Positions 8,644-12,411 of a stretch of DNA of 12,411 nucleotides are shown here, piece by piece. This DNA comes from Hymenopellis radicata (taxonomy: Eukaryota; Basidiomycota; Agaricomycetes; Agaricales; Physalacriaceae). The DNA lies in assembly GCA_015501595.1 (NCBI GenBank), contig JADNRX010001224.1, positions 1 to 12,411 on the forward strand. The letters are read 5' to 3'. A program made the position numbers and the translations under genes. Each line of letters starts with the position of its first letter. Position 1 is the stretch's first letter. The notes under the pieces are model-generated. The model worked only from the letters and a program-made list of their open reading frames with translations, did no database searches and was not told the DNA's origin.

Positions 8644-9269
8644 TCATGCCTTTCCTGCGGCAGCGGCGGCTTTGGCATCCTCAGCAGCAGCGACAGCGGG
8701 GTTGACCTTCTTTCCGTCCTTCCACCGGACTCGTGGTGGTGGGGCACGGTTCCTGCGGCCCTCACGCGAACGTACACGAACAACTACCATAGATAAGTAT
8801 GGTATGGAATGGAAAACCTAGATGAGGCGTACCATGTGAGTGGATGGCGCACGAGACGCAGTAGCAAATTTTGATATACAATTTCGGAATGGCATATTCT
8901 GCAAGACGGTCAGGAAAAGAGAGGAAAATAGATGAGGACACGCACCTTGGTAGATGGATGCCTCGCTGATATCCCGGACAGCAGCACTCTCGACCATGTT
9001 CCTTACGGTGAAGCGCTTGATGGCCTTGTCCTTGCCGACACAGCGCGAGCAGTTGGAGCAGCGCATAAACGTGGTGTGGCCGCGGCCCTTCTTGTTGCGG
9101 CCGCCATTTCTTCTTTTCTTTGTCTGTCGGCGTCGTTAGCATCGAGTTGGGTATCGCGGGTCATCCAAGGGCATCCACCGCATCCAGCCAAAATTTAGGC
9201 TATCCCTCCACGACAATGGCCACAGAAACGGTATATCTGCCTCGTACAGCGGGCATGAAAACTCACCAT
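8644..9269 (-). CDS. RPS26: 40S ribosomal protein S26 (eS26)
   Basis: This is an intact four-exon gene for a 128-aa protein of the small ribosomal subunit, located near the mRNA exit channel. Exon 1 is only the start codon (9267-9269), followed by donor GTGAGT and a 143-nt intron (branch CTAAC). Exon 2 (8946-9123) reads [15 protein letters not shown] and ends ..SEASIYQ. Intron 2 (47 nt) and intron 3 (49 nt) flank exon 3 (8833-8898), which encodes [20 protein letters not shown], and exon 4 (8644-8783) holds [18 protein letters not shown] and an Ala-rich tail. The zinc-binding cysteines C23, C26, C74 and C77 are all present, as is DISEAS. Length is slightly above the usual ~115-120 aa because of the Ala-rich C-terminus. 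An intron immediately after ATG is plausible for this gene family. It is divergent from the secreted-protein gene at 9597. Confidence 0.95.
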
Positions 9270-9375
9270 CTTGAGGTCGGGTCGAGCAGGACGTTGGTCG
9301 GTGTCGATGGACTGTCCGCAGATTTGCCCAGGATGTATTATGTAACACTTGTAGTTCCCACGACTGTTGATCTAA

Positions 9376-9384
9376 GGTTAGGGT
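9376..9384 (-). promoter_or_regulatory. Telobox-like (Tbf1-type) motif upstream of RPS26
   Basis: The plus strand reads GGTTAGGGT; on the RPS26 strand this is ACCCTAACC, about 110 bp before the ATG. ACCCTAA is the core bound by Tbf1/telobox factors that control ribosomal protein genes in several fungi. The motif and its position are seen; the function is inferred. Confidence 0.4.
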
Positions 9385-9498
9385 CTCAATGCCGGACGGC
9401 ACTTCCTAAAATAGCCCACAATGGCCTTTGTTCGCTCTTTGTACAAAGCAATGTGCAACCGCGCCCTGGCTATTGTTCTGTATTGTGTTCACGGTCTT

Positions 9499-9504
9499 TA
9501 TAAG
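9499..9504 (+). promoter_or_regulatory. TATA box of the secreted-protein gene
   Basis: TATAAG lies about 95 bp before the ATG at 9597, within the 327-bp divergent interval shared with RPS26. The position is plausible for a core promoter with a short 5' leader. Confidence 0.45.
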
Positions 9505-9596
9505 CGAGCCTCCGATGTCTGGGCTTTCTCATTCTCCCCATCCGCTCTTCCACTTGAGCCCGGTGCTCCCTCACTTGCTAGATTTTCTTTGACGAC

Positions 9597-10418
9597 ATGT
9601 TCTCATTCACGCTCTTCGCATCCACCTTGTCTATACTCTCTGTGGCCTATGCCGCTCCTGCTGTTGACTCCGCCGCCCTAGAGGCCAACGGTCTCGCAGC
9701 GCAGACTCAGAATGCTGCTTTCCAGAACCTGACGGTCAATGACACTTGCACGAGTAAGTGGCTTTCACTCTCCCATTGACTCTGAACTAAACCTGAGATT
9801 CAGCGGGAGAAATCGCTTGCATAGCAGGCGCCCTCGCACAATGCGGTAACAATGCATGGTCGACCACCGATTGCCCCGACGCATCACAATGTTTCTCCAT
9901 ACCCTCTATTCGCTCAAACGGAACAGTAAGTCGATCAATTCCTTAGATATTCACGCCCTAATGACTCTGCAAAGCTTCTACAATGCACAAGTGAGAAGGA
10001 CGCCCTTTCAATCATCGACGCTACAGGTGTAAGCGGAGGAATCTTCGGGAATGGCACCGAATCGAACAACGACAAAGGATCTGGTTCGAATGGTGGCGGA
10101 AAGTGGAGACGCCAGTGGAGACGCGACGAGTGCAGAGTCCACCGCGGAGACTTCAGCCACAGAAACCAGCGCTCCCAGCGTGATTACCGTCCTGTCACCC
10201 TCACGCCTTCCGATTTCCATTCCCGCCAGTACCATCGGCTCACGCTTGCCACTACCACTCTCTCGCCAGAAGAGGCGTCTAGTCTCCTTGCTACGGCTAC
10301 GCTTGCGACGAGTGCAGTTCCAGTGTCAGCGTCAGTGCATCGGCGACGGATATGTCAGCGCGTTGGCGACGGGACAGTGTCAGCGTGTTGGCGGAAGACA
10401 GTGCCAGTTTATCGGTGA
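9597..10418 (+). CDS. Secreted six-cysteine protein, CBM19-like, with a disturbed C-terminal region
   Basis: Exon 1 (9597-9753) encodes a signal peptide (hydrophobic residues 4-19, cleavage likely after AYA) and a short linker. Intron 1 is 9754-9803 (GTAAGT..TTCAG). Exon 2 (9804-9925) encodes GEIACIAGALAQCGNNAW..CPDASQCFSIP. Intron 2 is 9926-9974 (GTAAGT..AAAG), and exon 3 opens with LLQCTSEKDALSIIDATG. Cysteines at 51, 58, 66, 76, 82 and 97 fit the ACxxxxxAQC..W..C....C....C layout of fungal CBM19-type chitin-binding and related basidiomycete cell-wall proteins. Read straight through, exon 3 stops at 10416-10418, giving 240 aa. From about 10095 the expected Ser/Thr/Ala-rich tail is scattered over all three frames (see findings), so this may be a gene in decay. 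The N-terminal 120 residues look normal. Chitin or glucan binding is a family inference. Confidence 0.6.
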
Positions 10419-10792
10419 CGGATATCCCCAGCGCATCGTCACAGCGACCCTTCTGCCGCGACATCCTCCGTCTCCATCGCAGGTCTATCCTCTGATATTG
10501 GTATCGTCCTTTGCTTCTTCCCTTGCTTGCAGGGAACGCTGCCGCCACGACAAGCGCTGTCATCCTTCCTTCATTGACCGCTGCGCGGCCTGCTGCCTAC
10601 TGCATGATTCATCGTATCTTCACGTTTCTTACGAGGACATTTACTTTACGATAACTGGCATATTGGATTTGTAGCATAGAACGGTGTAATTTTAGAGAGC
10701 TGGAATCAGACTGGGTTTGAGTCAAAATTCCAAGTTTCAGCTCAATGTCTTGGAAAACATGTAGGATAAGTACACGAGTGTCCGCATTATTT
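10419..10792. other. Tail remnants and 3' flank of the secreted-protein gene
   Basis: The first part still has Ser/Ala-type coding potential in other frames. A possible 41-nt intron (10501-10541, GTATCG..TTGCAG) is followed by a frame reading NAAATTSAVILPSLTAA, resembling the hydrophobic GPI-type end of related proteins, to TAA near 10654. From 10675 to 10792 there is AT-rich flank with no gene, ending at the retrotransposon boundary. Confidence 0.4.
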
Positions 10793-11637
10793 TAGATATG
10801 ACTTCAACCACATGACGTTGATTGCTCGTTCCTCGCCTTGATATCCAGCAGCTTTCTTCCTCTGCAGCGAACGGTGCATAGATCGTTCCTTGTTCACTGT
10901 TGGGTTTGTCTTCTCTGCCCATAGAACTTTCTGACCCTCTTCTCCATTCGGTCCTCGACATCCTTCGGCATCCCTTGAACTTTTGCCGGGTATTGTGATA
11001 TCCCCCAATCATTCATCTGGGCTATCAGCCTTCGTCCTTCCATAGTTGGGTGGCCCTTTTCCCAGACTACTAGAGTCTTATTGATCTTCTCTAGCACACG
11101 CGCCCATGGTTCGTACACACAGATTCCGTTTCCGACCATCGCTCCAAGCGTTCTTGCTGCCTCTCCATCTTTGAGGATGCGGATTCCATCTGGTATCGGT
11201 GTTCCGTCTACCCGTTGATGCATCTTGTTCTTACCACTGCCTCTCTGTACACCGGATTTCGATCGGTATCACTTCGTTCTTAGCAATGTTAAACTTCGCT
11301 CCGGATACTGCACACCACGTGTCTAGTATGTTCATTAGCTCTGCATAGTCGTCGTCTTCTGACAGATATACCGTTGTGTCATCTGCGAATAGGGATGTAA
11401 TCAGCCTCTCGATGGCTCCTGGGATCCTGAATCCCTCCAAGTCTGACTGCCGGAGCATTTCCGCTAAGGGCTCTATTGCTAGATCAAAGAGCAAGCATGA
11501 GAGTGGGTCTCCTTGCCTGACGCCTTGCGGACTTTGAAGGGGTGTTGCTCTTCTTCCCGTTTATCTCACCCATGTATCCGCCTGCGCATACAATGCCTTT
11601 ACTGTTAAAAGAGAGGGGGGCAGGCCCAAAAGGCCTC
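10793..11637 (-). mobile_element. Non-LTR retrotransposon, reverse-transcriptase part, inverted and decayed
   Basis: On the minus strand the order is VKALYAQADTW (near 11600), GVRQGDPLSCLLFDLAIEPL (from about 11530), LITSLFADDTTVYL with the FADD active site at 11378-11389, and GAKFNIAKNEVIPI. The thumb/connection region DGEAARTLGAMVGNG, HPTMEGRRLIAQM and VQGMP follows, and the match ends at INVMWLKSYLK (10790-10810). This is the reverse transcriptase of Tad1-like LINEs common in agaricomycetes. Breaks include an in-frame stop upstream of RQGDPLS and frame changes near 11225-11240, 10900 and 11560. The endonuclease and RT N-terminus are absent, so the copy is 5' truncated. Its protein order continues on the opposite strand from 11638. 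Confidence 0.85.
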
Positions 11638-12411
11638 TGTGGCATACGCAGCTGATGCGCTAATGGCACACTACATCAGAGCCGAGGATAGCAGAATCGA
11701 TACGAACGACCTACAGTCACCATTTCTCCAGTCATGGAAACCTGCCAACTCAGCTACCAAAGGATCTGCAGGTGATGTTCGAGACGGCAGTAAAGTACAA
11801 TGTGAGAGTAGATGCAATGGCACCATCAAGAGACATCACGAGGAAATGCCAATATGGTACCACGTCAAGTCGAATGGTACGAAGACACTGTTCACCACAG
11901 GGGGAAGCAAGTGCCTGAAAGAGAACCACGGCATCGAGACAGTGGGGGACGCGGAAACCTTCGTAAACCTAACAAACCCTGCTAACCATAGACGCACAAA
12001 GAGGTGCAAGTGCAATGTATGTACCAAGGTTAGAGCCGAGACAAACTGCTCAAACCGGCAGGATGCTTCGAGAGAATGCGCGAGGTGCTGAACTCACTAC
12101 CCCAAAGTGGAATCCGCTAACGAAGGCTCTACCCAGACGCAGATGCAGAATTCGAAGAACATGTCCCAACCCAGAGGAAGAGGGAATAGTGGTTTGATAC
12201 CAGAACCTCACTAGTGGGAACTGGCAGACACATTCAATCTTCCCTAAAAAGGCGCTAAACGACGCCCTCCCAGCGAAAGCCCCAAAACGGCGAGTGGACA
12301 TTGTAGGGTGACTGTGTATACAGACGGGTCGGCAAAAGACGTCAACAAGAGGAATGCAAGAGCAGGAGCTGGCGTGTACTTCGGCAAGAAAGACAAGCGG
12401 AATAGAGCTGT
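11638..12411 (+). mobile_element. Non-LTR retrotransposon, connection and RNase H part, runs off the window
   Basis: The plus strand begins AYAADALMAHYIRAED (11642), then SPFLQSWKP. A second-frame segment, LPKDLQVMFETAVKYNVRV (about 11752-11810), is followed by MPIWYH and CLKENHGIETVGDAE. A Cys cluster (CKCNVC..C), KWNPL and finally VTVYTDGSAK come next. The last is the start of an RNase H domain at 12308, with its first catalytic Asp at 12323-12325 and ARAGAGVYFG after it. The RNase H frame is open at the window end. Several frame changes (near 11752, 11845, 12060, 12100 and 12195) show a dead copy. These segments follow the RT thumb region in Tad1-like elements, so this is the downstream half of the same element type. 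Confidence 0.8.

Noticed and set aside
9124..9266. Possible snoRNA in RPS26 intron 1
   Set aside because: No CUGA D box and no convincing RUGAUGA C box pair were found, and no H/ACA layout was evident.
10051..10674. 207-codon open frame as a separate gene
   Set aside because: It overlaps the secreted-protein gene, begins inside its exon, and only part of it looks like protein; it is better explained as a frame-shifted tail.
10793..12411. Two unrelated LINE insertions in opposite orientation
   Set aside because: Possible, but the two parts meet head to head and their outer and inner ends are near neighbours in the family's protein order, so one inverted insertion is simpler.

Overview
The window looks like a transposon-rich stretch of a basidiomycete nuclear genome, most likely from an agaricomycete mushroom-forming fungus. 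The reasons are coding genes split by very short introns (47-58 nt) with GT..AG ends and CTAAC/CTGAC branch sites, an intact eukaryotic small-subunit ribosomal protein gene, an F-box-like gene of the expanded basidiomycete kind, a Tad1-like non-LTR retrotransposon, and several non-autonomous elements. No bacterial, viral or CRISPR features were seen. Family names below come from recognising sequence patterns; no database search was possible.

Layout, left to right. Positions 1-797 hold only low-complexity and repeat DNA: a TCG/TCATCG-rich tract, a ~35-bp tandem repeat and a GAGTCA/TGACTC palindromic repeat. On the minus strand at 794-1925 lies a decayed copy (copy 1) of an AAA-ATPase-like gene, with a 381-bp MITE sitting in its intron. 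Positions 1926-3620 hold a hairpin and a ~1-kb candidate element with inverted ends but no convincing gene. Two copies of a GTCTT-rich dispersed repeat (3621-3845 and 5285-5515) face each other around a poorly understood segment. That segment holds a short chain of plus-strand exons (about 4677-5120) of unknown function. Then come an intact two-exon F-box-like gene (5609-6600, minus) and a second, longer but also broken AAA-ATPase-like gene (copy 2, 6933-8415, minus).

The right half starts with RPS26 (8644-9269, minus, four exons, intact). It is divergent from a plus-strand gene for a secreted six-cysteine protein resembling fungal CBM19-type modules (from 9597). The tail of that second gene appears scrambled by several frame changes. 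From about 10793 to the window end there is a non-LTR retrotransposon. Its reverse-transcriptase part is on the minus strand and its downstream connection/RNase H part is on the plus strand, joined head to head near 11637. The protein order across the two halves is what a 5'-inverted 'twin-primed' LINE insertion would give.

The genes do not form one pathway. RPS26 is housekeeping, and the others are accessory families that evolve by duplication and decay. The most notable observations are the inverted LINE, the paired AAA-ATPase-like paralogs that both carry Gln in place of the Walker A Lys, the MITE confined to an intron, and the frame patchwork in the secreted-protein gene.
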